A stretch of 64,000 nucleotides of DNA from Thozetella sp. PMI_491 (lineage: Eukaryota > Ascomycota > Sordariomycetes > Chaetosphaeriales > Chaetosphaeriaceae). Location: contig MU270106.1 of NCBI GenBank assembly GCA_021432635.1, positions 4,087 to 68,086 of the forward strand, read 5' to 3'. Shown in pieces: positions 23,390-33,242 of the stretch (its first letter is position 1; each line of letters starts with the position of its first letter). Under the pieces are notes generated by a model, which did not search any database, was not told the DNA's origin, and saw only the letters and a list, made by a program, of their open reading frames with translations. The translations under genes were made by a program, and so were the position numbers.

Positions 23390-24447
23390 ATGGCCATCAT
23401 GAACCTACTATGCCCTTTAAAACTGCGCTTGATCGTGGTTTTACTATTTTCGAGCATGTTGCCCTCAGTGTGCGGACAGGACTTGACACCGGAACAGCAA
23501 GCCAACACCAACCGGACATTGCGTATTGGCTATGTAAGTTATCCCATTTCCATAAAAAGTCATACCCAAGGTACCCAAACGGTAGCTAAACGGCTACTAT
23601 AGGTCGTCTATGAGGGATTTACGCCACTAGATATCTGGGGTCCAATGGAGCTTCTTTTTCAGGTATGTATCGTAATACATCAACTGGTGGTCTAACTATC
23701 AGTACTTCAACCGGTGGTACTAACTAAAACCGAGCTCTCTTATACGCGCAATATGACCCTATCTGTTATATCGCACAAAAAGGGCCCCGTGAATGCTCGA
23801 TCACCACCTCACAGTGCCGGACAGAATCCTGAAATCGGGGCTGCGGACTACAGCCACATGATCAATCCGCAGATCATCGCCACGCACACGTTCGAGGATG
23901 CTCCTCATCTTGACGTTATTGTTGTTCCCGGCGGTGCGGGCTACTTCCATCTGATCGAGGCAAACAACACAGTAATGGAAGATTTCCTCGTACGCCGCGC
24001 TCCAGAAGCCGACTACTTGGTTAGTGTGTGCATCGGGTCCGTTGCCTTCGCACGTGCGGGATTGCTGTCCGGCCGCCGAGCCACAACGAATAAGGCATCA
24101 TGGAAGTGGGCGACGAACCCCAGCCACGGCAGTAATGTCACGTGGGTACCGAGCGCCCGTTGGGTTCAAGACGGCAACATCTGGACAAGCTCCGGCGTCG
24201 CTGCGGGCATAGACATGATGTGGGCTTTCCTCAGGCACGTGTACGGCCCCTACCTCGACAAACTCGTCAACAGCATCGAATACACACCCCACACGGATCC
24301 GGACTGGGATCCGTTTTCGGTAGCGTTCAAGGTAAAAACCCTTTGGCTCACGTGCGTGCAGGTAGTGGAGTTAACGTGGTCCAGGTCCCAGGTGCGAGCC
24401 AAAATCGAACTCTTGCAAAGGACTGTGACGCGCCCCTTCCGACTTGA
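23390..24447 (+). CDS. Secreted DJ-1/PfpI family protein, isonitrile-hydratase-like
   Basis: Spliced model: 23390-23533, 23603-23662, 23735-24331, 24385-24447, giving 287 aa. A second ATG at 23399 is possible. The N-terminus is a signal peptide (hydrophobic 12-27, SVCGQ cleavage region), so the protein probably enters the secretory pathway. The DJ-1/PfpI fold is shown by PLDIWGP (Asp 58), VVPGGAG (132-138), and the nucleophile elbow SVCIGS with Cys 167, followed by AGLLSGRRATTNKASW. Pseudomonas isonitrile hydratase, which turns isonitriles into N-formamides, belongs to this superfamily and uses an equivalent Asp and Cys; there the residue after Cys is Thr, here Ile. Close to an isocyanide synthase, a role in detoxifying or converting an isocyanide is attractive but unproven, since fungal DJ-1/PfpI proteins are numerous and mostly uncharacterised. 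Apparent internal stops all fall in introns. Confidence 0.85.
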
Positions 24448-24900
24448 TTCTGTCAATTCGAGGACACTAAATCCAGGTTAGAGCAACGCGGCACGTGCGA
24501 TGGTTTAACCTGGCCTAGGTGGAGCAGGCATTATATGGAAACGGTCAGGAGGCACCTAGCGCGAGTGAGGGTGCTAGCGCTTCACCTGTCCTCTCCATTG
24601 CGACCTCATCATGCCATTCTATCTTATTATTTAGTGCAACTGCCAAATTACTATCAGCAATTCAATGGCGATGGTACATGTTCAAAACTGAAAATCATTT
24701 GGGCCGCAATTTTCGTTTCCATTAAGAGTGACCAGCGGCTTTACAGCGGGACAGGAGTGTCTGAAAGGGGCTAAGATGACTAGCATTGGTTCAGCGGCCG
24801 TATTAGACATGCGCTGCCGATAGCATTAGACAAGATGATGCACCAAGTAAGTACGGCTGAAGGCTCATAGACCGCAAGAGGTAACGTTGACTCTCCGGAA
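24448..24900. other. Intergenic between convergent DJ-1 and MFS genes
   Basis: Short 3'-to-3' spacer. It holds a third, partial copy (24786-24808) of the TTGGT...TATTAGAC motif seen upstream of the isocyanide synthase gene. Nothing else was recognised. Confidence 0.55.
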
Positions 24901-26676
24901 TTAAACGACATTGCCCCTAACCTGCTGAACCTTCCTAAGGTCCACGTCCCGCCACGCAATGACTGCAGAAATTCCCAGGATCCAGACAGCCATAGCCGGG
25001 ATCAGCAATGTTCTCTGAGCGTCGCTGTAAGCGTTCTCGATAGCGATGCGAGTGTCTGATCCGACCGGGAAGGTTAGCTGCGTAGCCACGCTGCCATATA
25101 TCTTCTGAAGATTAGGCAGGTCTTTAGCAGGAAGATGGTTGGCGAGTGCTTTGGGAAAGACGGATGTCCAGATTGCCGCAGATAGAGTAGATCCGATACT
25201 GCCCCCGATGCTCGAGAACAATCCCTCCATGGCTAGAATGACGGCGACGTACTGGTGCGAGACCGCAGCCATGCCAGCGACTTCGTCGCAAAGGATGATA
25301 AATGCGTTGCCGATAGACAGAAACATTTGGGCCAAGATGAAGTAGCCATAATGCCAACCAGGAGTAGCGAAATAGTACAAGAGGCCCAGTGCGAGAATGG
25401 TAAACGGAAGCCCAAGGAAGAGGCTGACATATTTGTAGTGGCCAGACCGATTGAGGACCCAGCCGGTAACGAGCGAGAATACTGTGAGGCCGACTTGGTA
25501 GGCATTGGTAATATAGGTGGCGGTAGTAACGGATTGGTTGCCGACAACCATCAGGTAAGAACTGAAAAAGGGCTTCCAGCAGTACTGGCTGAGGAACAGT
25601 GTAAAACCTAGGACACAAGCACCCAAAACTTGGCGGTCAGAGAGGTAAGAAAACGGAAGAAAACTGATAGGAGCGAAGAATCTTTCCCAAACGACGAACG
25701 CCACCATGAGCACAAAGCCGAATACAAGGAAACAGATGATGAGAGGAGATCGCCATCCGTCGGGTTGCAAGGTATAAATATTGAAAGGCAGCAGGAAAAG
25801 CGCCAACCCTGCCGTCAAAAGAACCAGGCCAACAGCGTCGAATTCGCGGCAGTAATGAACAACAGACTCGAAAGCTGTGCGCTTGCTGTCTCGCTTTGGG
25901 AGAAGGCCCTGGGTCTTCGCTTTGTGGATGTTCCAGAAAAAAAGAATAATAAGCGGAAGAACGACGACTGGCGTGATAATCGAAAATGTGCCAAAGGCCC
26001 AAGCCCAACCTGGCCCGTAGAGAAACGCTTGCGCGATTGGGCCGGCCGCCCAAGTGGTAATGAGACTGGGCGAGCCAGCAAATGCATACATAAGGCCACG
26101 GCTTTTTAGTGACGACGTATCCGCGATGATGATTTGGACGGTGTACAACAACGAGGCATGGCCGACTTGCCAAAAAACATCGGCAGCGGCAAACTGGTCA
26201 ATAGAGCGGCAAGCTGCCATTATGACAAAGCCGAGCTCAGTAATGAGCGTGGCGATCACAATGCCGACGTGCCGCCCCCAAACATCGAGGATCTTGGCGA
26301 GCGTAAGGTTAGAGACGCCGTTAACGATGCTGGCCAGGACAGTGACAGTAGGGGTCAGCGAGTGCTCGCCAAAAGTCGATGTCACAAAAGGCGTCAACGT
26401 TCCGATCACGGTTCCCTCGACCAGCACGAGAAAGTAGATGATCCACATCATCACATAAGCTGTGACAAGCGAGGTCTTGTTCCATACAGATGCCACTGCC
26501 TCCATGTATTGAACGCCCTCCTGGGTCTCCCCTTTGGTTGGGCCCTGGTCGTCGTGTTTGGAGTTCGAGTCGCCATCGGGGTCACGCTCCGGGCTGTCGA
26601 TGATGATGTCGGTGTCTTTTGCGACAGCTGCATCGCTGTGTGACCGGCTATTCTGAGGTTCCAGAGCTTCGTCCAT
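24901..26676 (-). CDS. MFS transporter, siderophore-iron transporter (SIT/ARN) type
   Basis: Single-exon gene of 591 aa. A charged, Asp/Ser-rich cytoplasmic N-terminus (1-65) is followed by about 14 hydrophobic segments. Its pattern matches the fungal SIT family (Sit1/MirB-like): a first-helix motif around WIIYFLVLVEGTVIG, LAKILDVWGRHVG after helix 2, and RGLMYAFAGSPSLITTWAAGP. Family members at the plasma or vesicle membrane import ferric siderophores by proton symport, but some move other metal complexes or toxins. Isocyanides bind transition metals, so transport of a metal-isocyanide complex would fit the cluster. It is the last recognisable member of the cluster and converges on the DJ-1 gene. 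Without substrate data it could equally be an ordinary siderophore importer. Confidence 0.88.
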   Translation of the reverse strand: MDEALEPQNSRSHSDAAVAKDTDIIIDSPERDPDGDSNSKHDDQGPTKGETQEGVQYMEAVASVWNKTSLVTAYVMMWIIYFLVLVEGTVIGTLTPFVTSTFGEHSLTPTVTVLASIVNGVSNLTLAKILDVWGRHVGIVIATLITELGFVIMAACRSIDQFAAADVFWQVGHASLLYTVQIIIADTSSLKSRGLMYAFAGSPSLITTWAAGPIAQAFLYGPGWAWAFGTFSIITPVVVLPLIILFFWNIHKAKTQGLLPKRDSKRTAFESVVHYCREFDAVGLVLLTAGLALFLLPFNIYTLQPDGWRSPLIICFLVFGFVLMVAFVVWERFFAPISFLPFSYLSDRQVLGACVLGFTLFLSQYCWKPFFSSYLMVVGNQSVTTATYITNAYQVGLTVFSLVTGWVLNRSGHYKYVSLFLGLPFTILALGLLYYFATPGWHYGYFILAQMFLSIGNAFIILCDEVAGMAAVSHQYVAVILAMEGLFSSIGGSIGSTLSAAIWTSVFPKALANHLPAKDLPNLQKIYGSVATQLTFPVGSDTRIAIENAYSDAQRTLLIPAMAVWILGISAVIAWRDVDLRKVQQVRGNVV

Positions 26677-29600
26677 GATCTGTTTTGGCGAGGTGTAATA
26701 CTAGGTTGGGATCTGAAGCCTAGTCGATCCGCGACAGAGAGAGAGAGGAATGAAGCGATAGTAAACCGCGAAAAGCTCTGGGAAGTCGAGAGGAACATCA
26801 GAAACCACAGCCGTAGTTATTATTTCGCAAAGCGACCTTCCCGCGCCAACCTGGGCGAAAACAAGCTCAAAACTGCTCAAGTGTCCCACCCCCCCTTGTA
26901 CAGAGGACGCAGCGTTACGAATCAAAGGCCGTGTTCGTCATTGAACTCGACCCAACTTCTACAAAAATATTGGTTCCTACCTTACTGTTACTACCTGGCT
27001 CCCTGGGTCCAAAGAACCCAGGAGTCGATCAAATTTCGCCTTAATTCACTGTATGTAACCCCTATCGTTGGGGACCGGGACAAACGACACATGCGGTAAC
27101 GCAACATGATTAACCGTCGTAAGCACAAAGGTTCCACGCACACATAACCCACAGTATGTCACTGGGCCGGGATTATCTCGGGTCGCCAAAACTGTCCGTA
27201 TGCACGCCTCCGGAAGAGAATGCAACTCCGTCAATAGTGTCTGGTTTAGCTGCTGAGCTATTGGTAAATGGCGTTCTACTATGGAGTGCGGGAGAAAAAG
27301 GTTATGGGTGTTTCCTAGACAATTTAGATACATTGCTCTGAGAAGACTTGGCGCCGAGAAAGGTGCCCGTTGCGTTCGCTGTTCAACTCCTAGAGCTGAC
27401 ACGGTGACTCTTGAGGGCTCCGCACCGGCCCCCCAAGCCTACCATACATCTCGTTCAAGTGCTTTGGTGACCAGCAATTGCTTTCGCTAATAAATAGACT
27501 TATAATTGCTGGGTCTGGGATAGGATGACACTCAGCTCGTCGGCGAGGATCTTGAGTATAACTGCGGGTTCCCCTATATCGATTATGCTGTCTTCAGTCT
27601 ACCAACCGTGACTTGCTGGTAGCTTTATCGCAACCTTGGGAGTTGACCAAAAGGGTTTCCGACTCCTCGTCATTATTTGGGGAAAATTGCACAACGTATT
27701 TATATACGAGCGGCGCACATTAGCAATTTTTCATAGGGCTACGCTTAAGGTTCTGTGAGTAAATTGTTAAGGGCATTAATAATTGCATAACTAACGGAGT
27801 TTTTACAAGTTAAACACCCGGTATCCCCTTCCCCGTGGAACAATAATATAATGGGAAGATCAAAGTATTGAGCGAGGAGACGTTCCCCCATCTAATCAGG
27901 TATATCACCCCCTTTAATTTGCATATAAGCTATGCAATCAGCCTATAACACCATCGAGATCTATATCCGTGAATGTCTAGTGAAGAAGCGACAGCTAGGC
28001 CCTCGTTTATGTGTTCTTTTCCTTTGTGCACTATCAGCACGTCCCATGGCACAGCACCAAGCACTAACATTCATACACGACATGAGCTCCGTCGGCAGCT
28101 TCTTCGGGATCTAAAGGGTCTGCAACAAGAGTGTCAAAAGATAAAGCAACATATTAGCGCAATCGAGGTGATCTGTACTTTAACCTAGCATAGAGACTCC
28201 CAATTGCGAATCACTGAAGAGAACGTGGTACTTGGCTGGTCTCGAACTCGGAAAACATTTTGTCTTTGATTTTATAGATAATCTAGCCTAGCGCTGGGCA
28301 CTGCAGCTCAAACCCCCAAATATTGTCTAGTTGGCACATTGCATATATGAAGCAGGTAACTAGGTGGAAAGGCGATAATCCAGCTCAATGATCTGCCTAG
28401 GCCTGAAGTCAGAAAGAGCGACTACAATAAGGTTTGCTTAGGTTCGATCCCGGGGGGTTGGCACGGTAATCAAGGCGATCCTATTCTTGGTGTGTACGTC
28501 TGAGTTGTGTGGTCTGGTGCTGAAATAAATGCGGTGGCATTTCGGCTCATATCTTCGAACAGTAGGTCGGTGGCCTCGTTTAGTTGGATATGATTAGAAG
28601 CACGGATGACAGCCAAATTGCTGGGAACTGCATTGCGTTGTCAATTGTGCAGTTCGGTGTATACATGGCTCAGCTCTCGCGCGCGCGGGGTAGCAACCCC
28701 AGACTTAGAGGACCTGCTCACGGACCTAAATCCAGCCTTGGTAATGTGAACGCTCGGATGGGGATCGGTCGTAGTCTAGCGGGTGGGCTGTTGTAGCTCG
28801 AGCGACGCCGTAGGGCCACGATTGGTCCGTTGACGAGACTAAGCCCGGCTGACCCTCGCGCTATGTCGAGTTCGCGTGGCTCCCAACCTTCCGGTTGCCT
28901 GGGACATGGCGTCCTATGATCAACAACAATGAGGTTAGCTTTGACTTGTCCGCAAATTACCCAGCCTTGCGTTTCCATAACTACTTCACCTAGATTGAAC
29001 ATGGGCTGCACTGACAATTCGCCACGAGGACAACAACATGGCTCAACCGTAGCGCCAAATTGTCAAAACGCTTCCCTTAATTTTTCCTTTAGCTATGCTC
29101 AACTCAAGCTAGGTTGAAGTCTAACAGGGTTGAGCAGTCCCTAAATGGTGGTCTAATGCGCAGGTCCGGTCTAGAGCTTTGGAGCTATGCCAGTCTCCTA
29201 GCAACCCTATAGCCGCAGTCCTTGCGAGCATGCCCGGACGGAGACTGGCCAATGGTCTCTTACGAGTCCTCCGCTAGAGCTAATGCAAGGATAAAACTCT
29301 CCCTTTCGGACTATTACTCGCCTAGACTCGGAATATTATCTGCTGCTCCGACGTAAGCATGGAAGGCGTTAGATACAAACTGCGGCTGAGGCGTGGCGCC
29401 GAGACGAGCTCTTTAGTAAACACGAACCGCGCTCTAGCTGAACAAACTATTGCCATACCGGCGAGCGGCGTCCAAAGCGCGCATCGAAAACCACTGACGG
29501 GTGTTTCACCGCCCCGTGCACCGCTTTGGGTAAGCGACCACAGGGGGCTTCGGTTTGCAAACTACCTCAGCTTGGCTGGTAAACCGAGCTCCTGGGAAAC

Positions 29601-29776
29601 ATCCATGGTTGGGGCTAGGTTAGGGCTTAGGTCGTAATGCAGGTCTATAAGACGGTCGGCTCTCGCCAGCTGTTTTTCCCATGATCTTCACTGGCACACG
29701 TTGCGGAAACATCCTCACATTAACGCAGAGCTTTGGTTACACCTCTTAAGCAGCGCAACTCAACTCTCTATCCAAA
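26677..29776. other. Gene-poor stretch, 3.1 kb
   Basis: No open frame here combines length, splice sites and recognisable motifs. The part next to 26676 should contain the MFS promoter. The sequence changes composition several times (AT-rich at 27660-27930, GC-richer after 28660). A tRNA-like ggttcgatccc at 28441 does not fold into a tRNA. It forms the boundary between the biosynthetic region and the HET-rich region. Confidence 0.5.
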
Positions 29777-30824
29777 ATGAAGTTCTCTCACGTTGCCTTG
29801 GCCGCCCTGCCCGGGGCTATGGCATGCACCTCCAATAACTGCGCTAGAGATATTCAGGCCAGCCGGTCCAAGGATATTCCGCTTGAAACCAGAACCGCTG
29901 ATTGCAGCCGATATATGACGACCTACGTTTACATCTCCCCGTAGGCTCCTTGGGTCTCCACCTTGAACTTGGCAAATTGTTCTAACCAACAACAGAACGG
30001 CCACGGCCACTCCTCCCGTGGTCTACAACCGCAAGATGAGGCGGGAGCCTATGGAGAAACGTGACCCTGTCACCGTGGTCGGCACCGTCCCGGCATACGC
30101 CACTCAATGCTCCAACGCCGCAGCCTACGCCTCCGCTTGTAGCTGCTGGGGCTTCACTCCGACTGTCATCACGGTCGCTACACCTACGACTACGGTGACG
30201 CTTCCTGCCCCGACCTGCTTCCGTGGCCTCGAGTGGGCCTTTTACGGAGAGACAGTCGGCACGGACAAGGGTCAGATACCTCACAACGACGAACCGTATG
30301 GAAACTATCGCGCCACTTTCAACGTCGACAACAGTCTCAAGGGCTTGACTCCATCCGTGAAGGGTGTTTCGTCTTCCATCAGCTATGGCGCGACCAACGG
30401 GAACTGCGATGGCAGCCCGATTGTTGACGGGACGACACTTGGTGGCTACAGCGAGGCTTTCGCGGCGGTCGTTCACCGCGGCTACTTTATTCCAGACGTG
30501 GCTGGCTCCTACACGGTGACAGTGTCCGGTGACGATCTTGCCGCAGTCTGGATCCGAACTCTTGCCAAGGGAGGCTGGACTATCGCTAACGCAAATGCAA
30601 ACACCGAATACTTGTCGGCGCCCGGGACTTACACGTTCACCGCTGCGGCGGGAGAATACGTCCCTATCCGTATTCTCTACGTCAATGCACAGGGGTGCGA
30701 AGCATTTTCGTTCGACATCACTAGGGCCGATGGCACGTCGGCAATCGGCCCGTCGAGCTTCGTGACCGGCTGCACCGGCGTTGCTGCCGCTCCTGCCTAT
30801 CCTGCGTGGAACACGGAATCGTAG
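29777..30824 (+). CDS. Secreted GLEYA/PA14-like domain protein
   Basis: Spliced model: 29777-29940, 29996-30824, giving 330 aa. The intron has branch site ctaac and joins a signal-peptide exon (MKFSHVALAALPGAMA) to the main exon. After a Thr-rich linker with several cysteines (about 60-145), the C-terminal half matches the GLEYA carbohydrate-binding adhesin fold: GLEWAFYG, a YTVTVSGDDLAAVWI strand block, and YVPIRILYVNAQG near the end. Such domains occur in fungal wall adhesins and small secreted lectin-like proteins. No GPI-anchor tail or tandem repeats are visible, so this is probably a small secreted or wall-associated lectin-like protein. The ligand is unknown. Confidence 0.85.
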
Positions 30825-31180
30825 AAACAAGCAGCACACTGGCGATTGTATTTCGCTATGACGAGTTATGCCTAAAGAAGTGACGCCTCTGGATTCTAGC
30901 ATTCGTGTACTATGCACATGACGAATTTAATGGGTGTTAATGGGGTTGGGAACCAATGCCTCTTCTCCGCACTTCGCGGCTCCTTGTGATGCCAGCCATG
31001 ATGCCAACTGTGAGGCTATTCCGTCGTATCATCGCACTCCATTCCGGTTTCCCCGGTCAGATACACTGAGACGTAGTCCCTAAACTTCTCCCTGCAATTA
31101 ATTGCGATGCAGAAGCTTACACTGCACCAGACTCATCTAGACGCAGCCATTGATAGGACTTCTTAAAAAAAGAATCCTCC
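30825..31180. other. Short intergenic
   Basis: This is a 3'-to-3' spacer between convergent genes. Nothing recognisable is in it. Confidence 0.6.
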
Positions 31181-32848
31181 CTATGCAGCCATGGGAGGTT
31201 CCCGGTCGTCACTGTCCCCAGGTGGGCGTCGGGGTCGATCGTGATCCCAGTAGCTCTTACCGCCAATATCAAAGTTCGACATATTGGCGCACCGAGGATG
31301 GTGATAATCTTCCTCCCTTCCAAGGGGCCACATGGGGATAACACAAACTTCGTTGACGCTGCATGCTGGGCAATGTTTGAAGCGTGTCCAATCTAGCCAA
31401 TCCATGAGCGACCGCAAAATCTCGGTCGCCGAAGAAAGTGAGGCCGTGGTGTTATCGCCCGCCAACGCATTCCGAGCCTCAAACAGGCGAGTACAGATCT
31501 CGGTGGTTACAACCTCGAAGGCGGCGTAGATAATGTGATCGGATTCACTGGGCACGACAGCCGACCGTAGATAGAAGTGTGCGCAGCGATCAATGGCCGT
31601 GGGGATATCGAGCTCATCCGAAGAGTAGTCGATGAATGCGGTCAAGATGAACCGCAACTCAGAGCTCATGTCCTCAGCGCTGTCCATCTTCTCCATGTAC
31701 TGGAGCCTGTCGGCATAACGCCCTACGATGAGATCAGATACACCTTGCCAGTTGACACCAGCCACCGGATGTGGGAGGCCGCGACGCAGCTCAATGACTT
31801 CTGTCAACTTAGTCTTGATGGCGGCGAGCTCATCGTCCGTGGTCATCGAGAGCCGCGGTAGATCAGGACGTGCCGGGTTCGGGTTGGACAAGTTGAGCGG
31901 GAAGAAAAAGGCCGAAACCATGGACGAGAAATCAAGGGTGGCCCTGGAGGCTCCTATGCCCTGATATCTCTCTGACAATGCTCGGACGAACTCAAACCCA
32001 CTAATCGAGCGATAATTGGTTGGAAGGTCGACCGGGGAGGGCCTCTGAAGGGCTTGGATCTGCTTGAGGCCCTCGGAAAAATTGCACTGAATAATCTCGA
32101 ATCCGGCTTCCATGCGGATAATGCCGTCCAGCTGCCAAGTCTTGCAGAGCTCACAGAGCTCGTTCGCTCGCTCTTGCTCGCCCATAGGCCCGCCCGGGCG
32201 GCCTGGCGGGTTACGGTCATCGCCACCGTTGCGAATGCCGCGGAGCAGATAGTCCTGCGTATCCATCGTACCCATGCTAGTCTTTCCGCCGCTCATACCA
32301 TCGACATAGATGTATCGGAGCTCGCGGGTGCTCTGGTAGACGTGCAGCCAGCCGCCCGCGGCGCGGGACCGGGGATCGTCCGACAGTGCGTCGGACTGGG
32401 CTAGGACGCTCTGCTGCCCGTCGGGTTCGTAAGATGGAGGTGGCGGGGGATCTTCCGGAGACTCCCCGGGAGGCCCTCCCGGTCGCCTGCCGCGCCCGCC
32501 TCCGGCAAAGTTTTCAGCATGCTCGATCTCGAACGCCAGCCAATCCGGCCATGTGGGCGACTCTTGCATGCCGTTGCCGTGGTGGAGCAGAACGCCTTCC
32601 GGGACGGTCGCTAGGAAGAACGACATGCCATTGTGATGCAACGAAGAGCCCCATTGACGCATTGCGTCATGGACGGCGTTGAAGACCCGGGGCCCGTTTT
32701 GGCGGGCGACCGTGCGGTTGAAGACGATACCATCCTGCGCGCTGCGCTCGGGGAGGGCCTGGCACTGAAGAATCGGAGAGACGAGAAGGACAGACTGGAT
32801 GAGAATTCTGAGCCCCATTGCACGGAAGCACGCGAGGTTGTCCCGCAA
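31181..32848 (-). CDS. Conserved-looking secreted protein of unknown function
   Basis: Single-exon frame of 555 aa. An internal ATG at codon 11 (32818) starts directly at a hydrophobic stretch (MGLRILIQSVLLVSPILQ) and may be the true start, giving a standard signal peptide. The protein has a Pro/Gly-rich linker (about 120-145), then a region with GWLHVYQSTRELRYIYVDG and MGTMDTQDYLL, two CxxC-like pairs (LCELC near 230, CPAC near 500) and a disordered tail. I do not recognise a named domain. The length, signal peptide and ordered cysteine content argue that it is real and extracellular. No catalytic motif is visible. Confidence 0.75.
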   Translation of the reverse strand: MRDNLACFRAMGLRILIQSVLLVSPILQCQALPERSAQDGIVFNRTVARQNGPRVFNAVHDAMRQWGSSLHHNGMSFFLATVPEGVLLHHGNGMQESPTWPDWLAFEIEHAENFAGGGRGRRPGGPPGESPEDPPPPPSYEPDGQQSVLAQSDALSDDPRSRAAGGWLHVYQSTRELRYIYVDGMSGGKTSMGTMDTQDYLLRGIRNGGDDRNPPGRPGGPMGEQERANELCELCKTWQLDGIIRMEAGFEIIQCNFSEGLKQIQALQRPSPVDLPTNYRSISGFEFVRALSERYQGIGASRATLDFSSMVSAFFFPLNLSNPNPARPDLPRLSMTTDDELAAIKTKLTEVIELRRGLPHPVAGVNWQGVSDLIVGRYADRLQYMEKMDSAEDMSSELRFILTAFIDYSSDELDIPTAIDRCAHFYLRSAVVPSESDHIIYAAFEVVTTEICTRLFEARNALAGDNTTASLSSATEILRSLMDWLDWTRFKHCPACSVNEVCVIPMWPLGREEDYHHPRCANMSNFDIGGKSYWDHDRPRRPPGDSDDREPPMAA

Positions 32849-33242
32849 TGGTCAATCGAGTTGCACCAGGGGATTCGGTGTCACGAGAGAGAGGAAGATA
32901 AGCAGCTGAGGTAGGACGGGTATCAGATCAGATTAGATCTTTTATGCCCATTGGCCAAGGACGCGCGTCACTCAGGCTAACAAATACGATCGCCGATACG
33001 AGCGACTATTCCCCGAGCTGCGATGCCCCGTGCTACTAGCAGTAGAGACTCGGAAACAAATCGAAATTTTTAATTTAGTTTATCTAGACTCTCTAAAAAA
33101 GTCCCGAGAGAGCAAAATATTAGTTACAGGATTCGCCAACAAATCATCCTGCAAATCACACCCCAATCGTGGATCCTAACAACAGCACACAATACCCTCG
33201 TAGTTAGCGTTCACCGCACTCCAAGTAACTACAAGAAATATT
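32849..33242. other. Intergenic, 0.4 kb, AT-rich
   Basis: This is a spacer upstream of the unknown secreted gene and downstream of the HET gene, both on the minus strand. No feature was recognised beyond AT-rich sequence around 33050-33130. Confidence 0.6.

Noticed and set aside
23640-23735. Stop codons within the DJ-1/PfpI gene suggesting a pseudogene
   Set aside because: The stops lie in a 72-nt intron (23663-23734); joining restores LLFQ-LSYTRN in phase.
25630-26643. Open frames on the + strand across the MFS gene
   Set aside because: They are antisense shadows of the 591-aa transporter and show no domain pattern.
28430-28470. tRNA T-arm-like ggttcgatccc
   Set aside because: The flanking bases do not pair as a T-stem, and no D-arm or acceptor stem is present.
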